Position numbers and translations under genes: made by a program. The notes under the pieces were generated by a model, which saw nothing but the letters and a program-made list of their open reading frames with translations, ran no database searches and was not told the DNA's origin. From Calditrichota bacterium (GTDB lineage Bacteria; Zhuqueibacterota; Zhuqueibacteria; Residuimicrobiales; Krinioviventaceae), in the NCBI GenBank assembly GCA_003818595.1, contig RPQV01000177.1:1-7049 (forward strand): a DNA stretch of 7,049 bases. Reading direction: 5' to 3'. Of this stretch, positions 6,425 through 7,049 are shown piece after piece (the stretch's first letter is position 1; every line of letters begins with the position of its first letter).

Positions 6425-7049
6425 CTATGGTTTGGTTTCTGTCTGCACACTCACTTCTCTTTGCATCGGTTTACCGCATAAAGGACAGAATTTGTATTCT
6501 GCATTTTCAAAAACATGAGTCGGATCACCTGTGCATCGCATAATGAATGACGATAGAAAAGTAACTGCGACAGTTTTCTTGTTTTCAAGATCAATTTGAA
6601 GACGATAGGCGCCGTTTTCAGTAATGCCTTCAAAAAAAACATCTGAATTCTCCGGCCGCTTCAACATGGCTGTTGTTTCTTTTCCACTCCAATCAGTAAT
6701 GGTCAACATCACTTCCACATCACTGTACTCGCGATAACCATCTTCTTTAACGTCGACATAATTGGCACGTTCCTCAGGTTGTACAAAACGTTTCCAAAAA
6801 ACGCGTTCGCCATGCAGGGTGATCGATTTGATGTTTTCAAATTTAAACAGAATTCCATTAACCAGCGGTATCGCAGTGGTCGTCGGATAATCCTGAGGAG
6901 AATAAAGTCCATAACCCTTGTATTCCATGCGCAGCTTTAACTCTGCAACTTTAATCTCTGTATCACCACTATCCGGCTGAATCATCGCTGTGAATTGAGA
7001 AAGAACCACCGCAGGATCGGAATCAGCGGCGCAAAATCCATACAACACC
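6425..7049 (-). CDS. Unrecognised protein with C-terminal zinc-ribbon-like motif (5' end outside window)
   Basis: An open frame enters at the right edge and ends in TAG at 6427-6425, leaving about 207 residues. The true start is not visible. I do not recognise a family. The visible part is rich in beta-strand-like stretches and charged turns (for example IPLVNGILFKFENIKSITL, 60-78, and VEVMLTITDWSGKE, 111-124). Near the C-terminus C172, H178, C188 and C191 (C-x5-H-x9-C-x2-C, with FCPLCGKPM at 187-195) resemble a small zinc ribbon. The first visible residues, LYGFCAADSDPA, could be the end of a signal peptide, but without the N-terminus this cannot be judged. A metal-binding tail is the only firm clue to function. 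The DUF4416 gene starts 28 bases downstream, so the two are probably in one operon. Confidence 0.7.
   Translation of the reverse strand, partial: VLYGFCAADSDPAVVLSQFTAMIQPDSGDTEIKVAELKLRMEYKGYGLYSPQDYPTTTAIPLVNGILFKFENIKSITLHGERVFWKRFVQPEERANYVDVKEDGYREYSDVEVMLTITDWSGKETTAMLKRPENSDVFFEGITENGAYRLQIDLENKKTVAVTFLSSFIMRCTGDPTHVFENAEYKFCPLCGKPMQREVSVQTETKP

Noticed and set aside
1..7049. A defence system, mobile element, CRISPR array or biosynthetic cluster
   Set aside because: Nearly every base is explained by conserved housekeeping or fermentation genes. No transposase, integrase, direct repeat array or atypical gene block was seen.

Overview
The window is a compact, one-directional stretch of bacterial chromosome. 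Every gene I can support lies on the minus strand, so it reads from the right edge to the left edge. Gaps are very short and several genes overlap by a few bases. I see no rRNA, tRNA, CRISPR array, insertion sequence or phage gene. The host cannot be named with certainty. The GpsA sequence (GPSHAEEV and TCMSRHSRNR style motifs), a DUF4416 protein, asparaginyl-tRNA synthetase and a butyrate kinase/phosphotransbutyrylase pair together suggest an uncultured, probably Gram-negative anaerobe, perhaps near the Bacteroidota/Chlorobi/Calditrichota side of the tree. That placement is inference only.

In transcription order: (1) the 3' part of an unrecognised protein with a C-terminal zinc-ribbon-like cysteine pattern (7049-6425); (2) a DUF4416 protein (6396-5866); (3) purM, which overlaps it through a GTGA junction (5869-4868); (4) gpsA, one base after purM (4866-3841); (5) asnS after a 70-base gap (3770-2475); (6) an acylphosphatase gene whose ribosome binding site overlaps the asnS stop (2468-2190); (7) apt (2170-1649). 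A 140-base gap follows, holding the only convincing promoter in the window. It drives (8) buk (1508-423) and (9) ptb, joined by an ATGA overlap; ptb runs off the left edge after 142 codons.

The first seven genes look like a housekeeping run: purine synthesis (PurM), purine salvage (Apt), phospholipid precursor supply (GpsA) and translation (AsnS). The last two form a separate unit for interconverting butyryl-CoA, butyryl-phosphate and butyrate with ATP formation. The acylphosphatase lies close by and belongs to a family that hydrolyses acyl phosphates, but a link to the butyrate unit is only suggestive.

I found no clearly new system. The points most worth checking are the palindrome in the spacer of the buk promoter, the tight DUF4416-purM coupling, the unidentified zinc-ribbon protein, and two altered motifs in GpsA.
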